The translations under genes were made by a program, and so were the position numbers. A DNA stretch of 64,000 nt from Amia ocellicauda. Taxonomy: Eukaryota; Chordata; Actinopteri; Amiiformes; Amiidae. The DNA is taken from NCBI RefSeq assembly GCF_036373705.1, contig NC_089858.1, forward strand, positions 33,124,749 through 33,188,748, read 5' to 3'. Below the pieces are notes generated by a model that saw nothing but the letters and a program-made list of their open reading frames with translations, was not told the origin of the DNA and searched no databases. This document shows, one piece after another, positions 35,505 through 45,735 of this stretch (its first letter is position 1; every line of letters begins with the position of its first letter).

Positions 35505-36190
35505 AGAGTAAATGTTACCTTCTCAGCCCCCCCGCCCTCGCGGCTGTAGATGGCCATGAGCTCGGTGTCCTCATTGTCTTGCTCCCCCGCTGACTGGGCG
35601 CCTCCACTGACCACTGCCTGGACACATAGCACAGTGACATATTCATGACACGTGTGTGGTTCAACAACACAGGGAGAAGCTCAGAGACAGAGACAGCATT
35701 CACTAAAGCACAGCACTGGTTAGTGTGTGCAGATGTGATGTCAGAACACCGAAACATGACTCCGCAGTTCTCCTACTACAGAATGACATCACACACGCAC
35801 ACACACACAGTGACTGAGTGCGTTGGCGACAGAAAGCTGTGTAGATGTGTGTGTCAGTCATGCAAATAAAGCTTTTATTGAATTTGAGAGATAGCAGTTA
35901 TGCATGTATTTATACTTTCAAACACCTGGGGGGTCAAAAAGGAAGGATTAAAGTGAGAAAGAGGAAGAGAGAGTATTATCTGCTACGTAGAACAGATTAA
36001 AGAGATTTGGAAAGCAGGACAGACAGATAAGTTGAGATACTTGTGTGCGTGTCAGTGTGCCAGTGCATCAGTGTGTCAGTGCGTCAGTGCTCACAGGAAC
36101 GGGGTAGAAGTCGGTGCTGTTCTTCGTCTCCTCGTCGTATTTCCCTTCGCTGGACTCCATGGCCTTGGAGGTGTTCTTCCCCACGCCCAT
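29718..36190 (-). CDS. slc23a2: Sodium-dependent vitamin C transporter 2, fifteen coding exons
   Basis: Plasma-membrane Na+/ascorbate cotransporter of the NAT family, about 12 membrane segments. Coding exons in transcript order: 36095-36190, 35519-35617, 35271-35387, 34860-35017, 33691-33779, 33331-33398, 33066-33247, 31578-31698, 31326-31482, 31064-31211, 30874-30979, 30627-30756, 30294-30431, 30089-30184, 29718-29968. They total 1956 nt, 651 aa (human 650), all phases closing. Landmarks: [15 protein letters not shown] near the N terminus, [20 protein letters not shown], the NAT signature region [13 protein letters not shown] (about 435-447), extracellular-loop sequons CNAT and LNST, and the tail [20 protein letters not shown]. 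The tail and the rassf2 synteny favour paralogue 2 over slc23a1. Odd points: the final about 30 residues are Gly/Arg-rich and unlike mammals; exons 11 and 14 use GTCTGT donors; a hAT element abuts the exon-7 donor. Confidence 0.96.
31828..31930 (+). repeat. AATAAAGC-tailed interspersed repeat
   Basis: Ends TCATGCCAATAAAGCT plus an ATTGAA tail; related to the copy at 1130-1222. Antisense to slc23a2, in its intron. Confidence 0.65.
32014..33060. mobile_element. Non-autonomous hAT-like element beside slc23a2 exon 7
   Basis: The 1047-bp block begins TAGGGAATTCGATCCCAG and ends with the complement of TAGGGAATCCGATCCCAG (17 of 18 match). It is flanked by identical 8-bp CTCACAGC at 32006-32013 and 33061-33068. 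Sub-terminal CCCAGGAT-like phrases recur at both ends. No transposase frame. It contains another nested repeat (about 32720-32945). The right-hand target duplication is the slc23a2 exon-7 splice donor itself. Confidence 0.93.
32720..32945 (+). repeat. Nested interspersed repeat
   Basis: Contains GACTGGATAGGATCCTTGG, CCAATGGCCTCCTCTCGA and CTTTCTTATGTTCTTAATG. I recognise this as a common dispersed fish repeat 3' part but cannot name the class. Confidence 0.5.
35030..35260. repeat. Minisatellite in slc23a2 intron
   Basis: GTGTGTCAGAGCA, AAGTGTGTCAAAGGG and GGGTGTGTCAGAGC units recur irregularly between exons 3 and 4. Confidence 0.8.
35411..35505. repeat. Compound (CT)n-(CA)n microsatellite
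   Basis: A CT run followed directly by a CA run, between slc23a2 exons 2 and 3. Confidence 0.95.
35853..35890 (+). repeat. AATAAAGC-tailed interspersed repeat, short copy
   Basis: GTCATGCAAATAAAGC plus a TTGAATTTGAGAG tail. Confidence 0.6.
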
Positions 36191-36376
36191 CTCTCCCGAG
36201 AAGCCTCTCTCGCTCCCTCTCTCCGTCTCTCCCAGCACCTCCGTCTCTCCGTCACGCTCCGTCTCTCTCTGTCCGTCCGTCCGTCCGTGGCGCAGCGCGT
36301 GGGCGTATGGTGGTGTGGCTGTGTGGTCCGGTCACATCTCCCTCTCCCCTCTTCCTCACCCGCTTCCTCCAAGCAT
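36191..36376 (-). other. slc23a2: slc23a2 5'UTR part of first coding exon
   Basis: Upstream of the ATG at 36188-36190, an acceptor-like TGCTCCCATAG (AG at 36377-36378) suggests that the leader part of this exon starts at 36376. That requires a further upstream non-coding exon. Confidence 0.4.
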
Positions 36377-37261
36377 CTATGGGAGCAGAGAAATCAGTCA
36401 ATCTATCCAGAGACAGGCTGCACGGGTTTTCATTTCCTGTTCCGTTAACGAACGAGTCCAGCAGCTCCCTCCCTCCGTCTGTGTTATTTGATTCTAGAGA
36501 GCTTTATTGGCCAGTTATATCAGTTTTTCAGCTTGGTTTGATTGTGTGTGTTTGTGTGCTGCTGTCCTGAGGCTGGTGGGTGTGGTGTGCGTTTGTGTGG
36601 TGAGCCTCGGGCCCAGCCGGCTGAGGGAACTCCTCTCTGGGCTCGGCTCCTGGCAGCACAGGGGGCCTCGATGTGGGAGGGGTGTGGGTCGCTGTTTTTA
36701 TATTAATCCAGAATTTAACTGCTCTTTCTTTAACTCTCTCCCTCTGTCTGTCTTCCCCAGCTCTCCTAAATGACGCTCATTCTCTGGCATCTGACAAACA
36801 GATCTTTGAACAGATGTATTTATTAACAGAGGGACAGAGACAGCAGGGGGGGTATCTATGGGATCTGGACAGAATTGTTTGTATTGTGCAATTTATTAGC
36901 CTATATATTAAAATATATAACAAGATAATTACAGTACACTGCAATATTCATCAACAAACTATCTTGCACACACACTCATTCATTACAGTAGAAGCAAGTT
37001 CACTTATCAGAAAGTGCAGATTTGCAGTTTCTGTGTGTTATCAGCGTGTGTCGCTTATCAGTACGTGTGTGTGTGTGTGTGTCTTAGCAGTGCGCATGCG
37101 AGTGTGCGATGAGTCTGCATCTTATTGCGCGTGTGTGTGTGTGAGAGAGTCTCCAATTTATCCATAATTTGAACCTCCCCATTTCCCTACTGTTTCTCAT
37201 GTATTCTTTTCAATTAATTCCTGTCACTCTAGGTTAAAAAGAAATTGATGTAATTGGTTAT

Positions 37262-37342
37262 ATTGTACCTGCTGGCAATACTGCTGTGTTAGTCATGCCA
37301 ATAAAGCTCCTTTGAATTTGAATTTGAATTTGAATTTGAGAG
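37262..37342 (+). repeat. AATAAAGC-tailed interspersed repeat
   Basis: GTCATGCCAATAAAGC followed by four TTTGAA units. A LINE-type tail copy (GTCCTGGATAAGGGCGTC) follows at 37573-37620. Confidence 0.65.
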
Positions 37343-37868
37343 TCAGTGTGAAAGAGAGAGACTTTGCCCCATTACTACAGCTTATAATCATCATAATAAA
37401 TCGACCAATAACAACAGTGATGCGGAGTAACTGAATTACAGAGGAATAAACCAACAACTGCGTCATAACAACACTACTACTGCCATTACTGCTGTTATTA
37501 CTACAGAGTCTACAGTTACTACTGCCATCAAAGCGGTTACTACTACACAGTTTACAGATACTAAATTGTAACACTTGTAAGCCGTCCTGGATAAGGGCGT
37601 CTGCCGATAAATGAAGTAATAAAAATACTGGTGTAACTGGTTATAGTAGTAACAGAACAGCGGTATCGTTTTCATCTTCACAATGGTCCAACGGAAGCAG
37701 TTAAAGGGGAGGGGCAGTGCTGCAGGGGAGAAGAGATCTCTGCAGGTCATAGGGGTCACCAGAAGTGTGATCTCATCACTGTGGGTCTGTTGCTTTCGCT
37801 GTCCTTTGAATCTGTGACTATGTTTTAATAATTATTTTCACTGTACTGATTCTGTAGATGTATATACA

Positions 37869-38590
37869 GACAGGTGACACATTAAAGGAAAAAACAACAT
37901 AATGCGTCTCCGTAAGGTGTTGGGCATCATGAGCTGCCAGAACAGCTTCAATGCTCTTGGCACAGATTCTACGAGTCTCTGGACTCTACTGGAGGGATGA
38001 ACACCATTCTTCCAAAAGATATTCCCTCATTTGGGGTTTTGATGATGGTGGTGGAGAGCGCTGTCAATTGGGTTGAGATCTGGTGACTCTGAAGGCCATA
38101 GCATATGATTCACATCATTTTCTTACTCATCAGACCATTCAGTGACCCTCGTGCCCTGTGGATGGGGCATTGTCATCCTGGAAGAGACCACTCCCATCAG
38201 GAGAGAAATGTGTCACCATAGGATAAAGGTGATCACTCAGAATAACTGTGTAATGATTTGCAGTGTCCCTTCCCTCTAAGGGGACAAGTAGACCCAAACC
38301 ATGCCAGGAAAATGCCCCCCACAGCATAACAGAGCCTCTGGACCCCCTCACTGTAGGGGTCCAGCAGTCCGGCCTGTATCGTTCTCTTGGTGTCCCACAC
38401 ATGCACTGGCCCACTTGTCCAGAGCACTAGCCAGTTGAGCGTCTGTGTGACTGAAGCTCCTGCCACTCATGTCCCAATAATGACCCCTCTGTCAAAGTCA
38501 CTCAGATCCTTTCCTCAAGGTCTACTGGTCCTGCTCAGCATTTGTATACATGCCACAGAGCATGATAGGGGGTTAATTGCTTAATTGTAT
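37869..38590 (-). mobile_element. Tc1-like transposon remnant
   Basis: The - strand frame 38139-38414 carries WGAFSWHGLGLLVPLEGRDT, YTVILSDHLYP and DGSGLFQDDNAPS, the DDE-domain region of a Tc1/mariner transposase. Frames are broken on both sides and no full ends were found, so it is a fossil. It sits upstream of the slc23a2 coding start, in the probable 5' intron. Confidence 0.75.
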
Positions 38591-38691
38591 CATGCAACAC
38601 ACCTCTTTGGAGGCATCTGCATTCCTTATGTTCCTCCACTCATTTATTCCGATTTTTCCTTTAATTCATCACCCATCTGTGTGTGTGTGTG

Positions 38692-38692
<1 letters not shown>

Positions 38693-38770
<78 letters not shown>
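38693..38770. repeat. (TA)n microsatellite, about 39 units
   Basis: Uninterrupted TA run directly adjoining the left end of the next element, which fits insertion of a TA-targeting transposon. Confidence 0.95.
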
Positions 38771-38771
<1 letters not shown>

Positions 38772-38990
38772 CTTTGGAAAAAATTAAGAGACAACTGCAA
38801 AATTATCAGTTTCTCTGGTTTTATTATTTATAGGTATGTGTTTGGGTAAAATGAACATTTTTGTTTTATTCTACTGACAACATTTCTCCCTAATTCCAAA
38901 TAAAAATATGAATGAAATGGAATGGCTGCCATACACATAGAGATGCTGATTTAAGAAAAAATTGCAGTGGCCTCTTAATTTTTACTGTAC
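38771..38990. mobile_element. Tc1-type MITE relative
   Basis: Left end GCTTTGGAAAAAATTAAGAG resembles the ends of the 20283-20365 element. The right side has the inverse GCAGTGGCCTCTTAATTTT. No coding capacity. Confidence 0.6.
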
Positions 38991-39139
38991 TGTGGGGATC
39001 CTGCCACAGTGAGACTCGGACCCTGTTCTCCTGCCACAGTTCAGTGACCTTACTGTAACACTAAAGGCCCAGGCCCCTTAGCCATAGCAGGGCTTCAAAA
39101 TCACTACAATATATATTTGATGTATTAATAAAGTATTTT

Positions 39140-39250
39140 GCTGCTGTTCTTGTAATTCATTTTGATTGTGTTCTCTGTAAAGTTGCTTTGGCAACACTGC
39201 TCCTGTTGCTCATGCCAATAAAGCAACCTTTGAATTGGAGTCTAAATTGG
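39140..39250 (+). repeat. AATAAAGC-tailed interspersed repeat
   Basis: TTTGGCAACACTGCTCC, then CATGCCAATAAAGC and a TTTGAATTGGAG tail. Confidence 0.65.
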
Positions 39251-40159
39251 AGAGAGGGGGAAGTCGGTTAAGGACTGGTCTGACTGGCTAATCCAGGCTG
39301 TCCCCCCACGGGCTGCAGGGGGTCACTGTGATCACCTCAGGGCTCAGGACTACTTTATTATTGGCATCCATAATACCGCAAAATATTTCTTCAATTACTT
39401 TTCTGCAAATTAAAAAAAAAAAAAAAAACAATCTCAGAGCCGGCAGGACAGAACCAGTGCAGAGCAGTGCAATGCAGTTTAACTCCATGGGTGTGTGCGT
39501 TTGTGTGAGTGAAGTGAAGTCCATTGAGGAACGAGTATTGCGTGACACTCAAATGGATTTGTTTTCTGGGATCTTGGTTCTGCTGGTTTTGTGAAGGACA
39601 CAGGTGGCTGGCACAGGCAAATAAGAGTCAAAGCAGGACGCTGCCAGAAGACACAAGCACACAAAACCCTGCCTGCAGCCAGAGTCCCCCGCTCTACACT
39701 GTAGTGACTGTGCAGTAACGTGCTGTGTGTTGTGGGGAGGGCAGGTGGGCTGTGCGTAACACCACACTCAACTACAGCCACAGCAAAGACAACTCCATGA
39801 CAACACAACACAGCCCGACCCCAGCTCAGACAAAACAGGCAGGCAGACAGTCTGTCTATTATTTTATCTATGCTTCAAGGCTCATCTTGTCATTTATTAT
39901 TATTATTAAAGAGAAAGAGATTTTTAAATGGAGCCTGGGGGGGGGGGAGGGGGTAGACCTACTGGATTGACAGCATTGGAACATGAATCATGACGTTGGA
40001 AAAAAGAAAAAGTGCATTCCATTCCAGTATGAGGAAATTGGAAATTACACAATCGACTCGCTCTGTACTGCCATCAACATATATATATATATATATTAAA
40101 TAATAATAATCATGATATTAATATTAATAATGATAGGTTTCCAAACACGGGTCAGACAC

Positions 40160-41530
40160 AGACCGATGCGCGGCGCACAGAGCACCTGCACAGCCGCGCT
40201 TACAGGTCTAGCATGTGACCGTGGCGAGCGGACGGAAATTCCCGAGTGAACCTCTACGTGGACGCGATGTTACCCGAACAGGGAGGCAGGGAGGGAGACA
40301 GGCGGGGGTCGTGTCATTATGGTCCACTCCTGCTTATATCCTCCGTGTCGCTGTCGCCGGTAATCGCAGTCACATGCCACGACACCCGGCTGGAGGCGCC
40401 ACACGGACCCCGCTCCCGCTCCCACACACAACCCCCCATCCTCCCGTCCCCTACAGCACCCCACCTCATTTTAACTGATTGATCTCCCAGAAGCTTCATT
40501 TTAACGGGGCGGGGGGGGACCATCTGCGCCTCAGCTTCACTGTACAGCTCCGCTTCAGAGACTTAAAACGGTGATTGTGTGAATAAGGTAACACAAAACA
40601 CACACACACACACAGAGCGCCCGATCGACACACATGTCCGTCTACATGCCTGCACATACGCACGGATGCAGATCGCACGCCGAGTCTGTCTCGCATGTGC
40701 CAGTGCGTGTGTGTACAGTGTGAACCCGCACGGATGCGCCATCCTCCGCACCGCTGCGGTACAAACCCCACGACACGACACAGCATCTCTGTCTCAGGCG
40801 AAAGGCAGTGTTGACGTTTAAAGCGAAGTGTCCCCCCATCTGCGGTATGCACGGTGCAACACATTCATACAGCGCACTCTAGCTAACGCAGGGGCGCAGT
40901 GCACATCATTCGCTGTACCTGTCCTCGTCTCCCGGTGTCCCCGTCTGTCCCCGGGCTGGCGCTGTGGACTCCGTCTGCCCCGGATGGGATGGAAGGCTCC
41001 GTTATGTCGCTACACTGCCGCCGTGTGAAGTACCCCGCAGCCCCGGGCGCTCTTCAGCTCCAGACGAGGCGCCGGGATCGCAGTGGGAAGGAGTCAGTCA
41101 GTGTGGATGTGCGTCTGTGTGCGGGAATGACTTCACTCCCCCCCTCTCTCTCTCTCTCTCTCTCCCTCTCTCCCTCTCTCTCTCTGTTGTGCGCTAAATC
41201 ATAAGACTCGGAACCCACATTTTGCGAGCTGGCCACTGCGCATGTCAGAGCGGAAGACGACGCTAACTGGGGGCACAGGCCGGCTTCACAGTGCCCTCGG
41301 CCAATCACCGGCCTCTCCGTCGCTGTCGTCATCGTGGGCTTCGTCTTCTCCGGGTTGAACACGCTGCGTCTGCACCTCCTCTCCCTCTCCCTCTCCCTCT
41401 CTTTTATGCGAAAAATGGCGTCCTTATTCGACTGTCTCGATCTCTCCTTCCCTCCTCTTCCCCGCCTCTCTCTGTCTATCGGTGGTCGTCGCTCCACAGC
41501 GCCCCCTGGACCCCGGTGTTCATAGTGGGA
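40160..41530 (-). promoter_or_regulatory. slc23a2: CpG-rich region, likely slc23a2 promoter and leader exon
   Basis: The densest CpG stretch between slc23a2 and kcnip3. On the - strand, GAGGACAG is followed by GTACAGCG, a usable donor with last exon base 40919. This would give a non-coding first exon in about 40919-41060 and an intron to the acceptor at 36377. CCAAT (GGCCAATCACCGG near 41300) and an NRF1-like CTGCGCATG (near 41237) lie upstream. Open frames here are composition artefacts. A + strand transcript from the same island cannot be excluded. Confidence 0.45.
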
Positions 41531-41575
41531 ACTGCAACGTTACTTAACTGACCCACATTTGCGCACACATCCTCT

Positions 41576-41576
<1 letters not shown>

Positions 41577-41621
<45 letters not shown>
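41577..41621. repeat. (CT)n microsatellite
   Basis: About 22 CT units. Confidence 0.95.
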
Positions 41622-41624
<3 letters not shown>

Positions 41625-41629
41625 GGATT

Positions 41630-41989
41630 CAAATTCTGGCATTCGATGTTTCTGCAGAGCTGTCGTCACTATGACACAGCATTTACAGGAATCCGTGGCC
41701 ACAATCAACAATTATTATGCGTGTGTTAATAACAACCCTTCGCACACTACCTTCTTCTTTTGAACAGAAAAAACACTTGTCATACTAATAAGCTGTACAT
41801 ACATAGTTATAAATAAACTGTAGAGTATCTCGCTCTTTCTTGATCTGTTCACCTGCCTGTAACCACCACCTCCTCCTCCAATGTAACCCCATTCAAATTC
41901 GTTTACATGACTTCTGTATACCTTACATTTGTATGTGGCATGACGGAATTGTCAAATCACCCAGACCTCACATGCCTGATAATGTCTTG

Positions 41990-42026
<37 letters not shown>

Positions 42027-42807
42027 ATATACAGACCTCATAACTATCTCTCTGTCTGTCTTCATGTATGCATACATATTTATATCTATACAGACCACAC
42101 AACTGTCTCTCTGTCTTCATGTCCACCCAGTCGGTGCTGGATTGCCCTGTTTGTGTGTGTACCCACGATAGAGAGACAGAGGGAGCGCAATGTGACTTTA
42201 ATAGACTTTATTAAACTGGAATAGCAAACATCAGATAAAATCAGAGGACTGCAATCGATTAGACAACAATAACCCCAACCCTTTAGCGGCACGTAGTGGC
42301 GTTTGTGGGGAACTGCAGATCAGTTATATAAACTGGTACCTGTTTTATATCTTATAATAACATGCATTGTGATATTTACAAAATAAAGACTGTGTACTAT
42401 ATACATTTGTAGGATAATAATAATTATAATAATAATAACAGACATAACAACACAAGACAACATTACAAAACCATCTGAAACCCCACTGACGTCCCTCTGT
42501 TGCCATGGCGCCGCTATTTCCAGACTTCGGGCAAAACCAGTCACCCGCACAGTGACGTGCACTTCAATTAATAACTTGTGTTGCAGGTGCAGTGCCTCTC
42601 CACACCCACAAAAACAGATGTTTCACTGTGGGTTACAGCCTACATGCGTGTGTTTCATAATGTGCTGTGCTCTATGGCACTGTTGTGTTATTTTGTGTTG
42701 TGCATTGCTGTGTTGTATGGCACTGTTGCATTGTATTGTTACCAGCACAATACATGTTGCAAATGTTGATAAGATTAGTCACACACATACACACAGACAC
42801 ACACACT

Positions 42808-42842
<35 letters not shown>

Positions 42843-43369
42843 GTAAATTAGTTTATTTCAAGCCAGTACCATATACAGCAGGAGAGAAACTAGAGAACAT
42901 TAGAGCTGACAGAGGCTGTAGTAGGTGGGTTAGGAGCTCAGTTCATATCACGGCACAAACGGAACAGAAATACATTTTGAAATCGAGGAGTAGAGACACT
43001 TTTCTTCAATGTCTTCTTATAAACCCATGTATTATTACTCTTCTCTTTCTCACTTCCCCCCCTCTCTCTATACCTCACCCCTCTTCCCCTCTCTCTCTAT
43101 CTCACCCCTTCCCTGCTCTCCCTACGCATCCCTTTCTCTCTCTCTCTCTATCCCTCACCCCTCTTCCCATCTCTCTCCTTCCTTCCCTCTCCATCATCCT
43201 CTCTTTCACTGACATTTCTGCAGACAATGCAGTCTCTCAGAAACACTGACTCCCTGCTCACAGTCACTACAGTTCACTGAGTTCGTACTAATACTCCAAA
43301 TAACTAATTCTCATTAATAAAAAAAACAAAAACAAACATAAAATCAGTCAGCTGGTATTGTGCACAAAG

Positions 43370-43413
<44 letters not shown>

Positions 43414-45115
43414 GAATTAGAAGTAAGAGAAGCCCGCCAATCAGTAATGATAATTCAGTAACATCTCCTATCTACGAGTATTGTTCCAGCATTTTACAGA
43501 AATCAAACAAAGAAATGTAATGGATTAATGGGTGTGTTTTCTGAGATGGGGTGGGGGTGGGCAGGTGTGTCCTGAGTTTAAAGGGTACCTGCAGTAAAAT
43601 GTCTTAAAGGGGCAGAAACGTGACAAATACAAACACAAATCATGGTGATTAAAGACTCTCATGTCCGCTCTCTGCTCGCCTCCCCTGGCAGCGCACTGGC
43701 TGAATTCTCGGTGCCCACAGGTGTGGAGTCGGTCTTGGAGAAGAAGAACCCTGTCCCCTCGTCCTCCCTCGTGCTCTGGGACACGCAGACATGTGAGTAA
43801 TCCGCCCGGGAGGGTCCACACAAACAAACACCCCCCTCCACAGCCCCATAGTCACTTCCCGTCGAATGTGCAGTTTGTGCTGAAATGTGAAACAGATTTG
43901 CCCACTGAAGTCCCTTCTTCCGGTCACTGGGCTGTTGTTCACACAGTGGTCACGCCAGCGCTAGTCCAGGTATTCAGTGACATGATGCCACGTCTCTCTT
44001 AGTCGTTTCTTGGAATGAGTGAAATTTGTTCCAAACTGTGTTGAACAGATCACAATGTGTGTATCTTATAGTATAATATATATATACACACATAGTGATG
44101 GCAGAGCGCCACAGGTACCCTTTAAAGAGGCAGGGAAAATGCTGCATGAATACAGCAGCTGCAAATGAGCTTCCGAACTGTCCTGTACACGCCTGATAAG
44201 ACAGCTTAATTAGGTAATAGAGTAATTAAGAGAACAAGAGCCCCACTGAACTCCACTCCACTCAGCCAAGAGCACAGTTCAGACAGTAATAATACAGTTG
44301 TGCAGATATATGGATATGTCTTCTCATATGCAAAAATGTACCTAGTGTCATCTTCATTCCTTAATTGATTGTAGTTCTTTTTTTTAGATTTGTTTCCTAT
44401 TCCTTAAATAATCATTCTAGCTCTTATTCTTGCTCTCTCTATATATATATAATTTAATGTCAAATTGTTATCTAGTGCGCACTGTTCTGACCCCTCAGCT
44501 GGAGAACAGTGTTGTCATGCAGGGGTGTGATGTCAGTGTGTGTGTGTGAGAGAGAGAGAATGTCAGTGAGCATGAGTGTGTCAGTAAGTGTGAGTGTGTC
44601 AGTGAGTGTGTTAGTGCGAGTGTGTCAGGGAGTGTGTGTGAGAAAGCATGTCAGTGAGCATGAGTGTGTCAGTAAGTGTGAGTGTGTCAGTGAGTGTGTT
44701 AGCGTGAGTCTGTCAGGGAGTGTGTGTGAGAGAGAATGTCAGTGTGTGTGTGTGGGAGGGGGGGCTGCTCCATGCATACTTACTGACACTGTGAGGGAAT
44801 CGCTTGCTCTGTATGTGTGTGAGTGAGTGTGTGTGTGGAGAGTACAGAGTTTCCCAGTTGTGCAATTGAGTTAAGTGTTGAGAAGTGGGCTTCTTCCATT
44901 ACTGCCACCCCTGCTGACACCTGTAGCCCACACAGGGGCCTGTTAGACTGGTGTTCTGAGTTCAGGAAAATGGGGAGGCTGGCTCCAGCTGTAGGCTTCT
45001 GGTAGAGGAGAGGGCGGGGTGTCTGGGCGAGAGGAAGAGTCACACAACATGGGAGAAAATCGACGCCTCTCTCTCTCGTTCTCTCCCTTTCCCTCTCTCT
45101 GTCTCTCTTTGTAAT
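41630..45115. other. Interval between slc23a2 promoter and kcnip3, no assigned gene
   Basis: Holds (CA)n at 41992-42020 and 42783-42840, (ATT)n at 43373-43412, and a GTGTGTCAGTGAG minisatellite at 44530-44760. The - strand has AATAAA candidates at 42852-42857 and near 42203, which could end a long kcnip3 3'UTR. A 60-codon - strand frame at 43659-43841 looks unusually protein-like (TREDEGTGFFFSKTDSTPVG) but I cannot assign it. Confidence 0.5.
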
Positions 45116-45151
45116 CCTCATTCAGTCCATCGGTACCTTCTGCTTCAACCG

Positions 45152-45157
45152 TTTAAT
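45152..45157 (-). terminator. kcnip3: kcnip3 candidate proximal poly(A) signal
   Basis: ATTAAA on the - strand about 560 bases after the kcnip3 stop codon. More distal AATAAA signals exist near 42852, so the real end is open. Confidence 0.35.
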
Positions 45158-45689
45158 CTTCCTCCTCCTCTTCCTCAGGGACAATAACAGCAGCACAGCC
45201 ATGACAATGACAATCACAACCACAGTCACAATGACAACCACACTCACAATCACAAGCACAATGATAACTTCGCCCCCATGTCATTCCTCCAGCTTGCACA
45301 GAGACACAAGGGGCGTGGGGGGGTTGTGTGTTTGTTTAGTTTGTTACTTGTGTTTTCTGTGTTGCTGCTCTGGAGTTGAAGAAAGAAGAGAGTGGAGAGG
45401 AGTCCAGAGCAGTCCAGTCCAGTCAGGGAGATCATGGGATATTTGACCCATTGGAATCTCTTCTACATGGATACACACATGTGTTTGTGTGTGCCTGTGC
45501 GTGTGCACGTGCGTGCGTGTATGAGAAGGGAGGGGGTGTAGAGGGGGGCAGGGGCAGTGGGACCAGGCACTGGGTGAGCAGTGGACAGTGTGTGCAGGCT
45601 CATGATGTCTGGGACTATATTCTATGTTTCTATTTTATCTGGGTTTTTTCCACGTCCTCTTCATTTGATTCCTTGTCTTTTCCCTTCTA

Positions 45690-45735
45690 GGCTGCGTTCT
45701 AGATCACATTCTCGTTCTAGATCACATTCTCGAAC
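45690..45735. repeat. kcnip3: 19-bp tandem duplication over the kcnip3 stop codon
   Basis: GTTCTAGATCACATTCTC occurs twice in a row on the + strand, so the last codons (ENVI-stop) are repeated in the 3'UTR. Confidence 0.85.
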
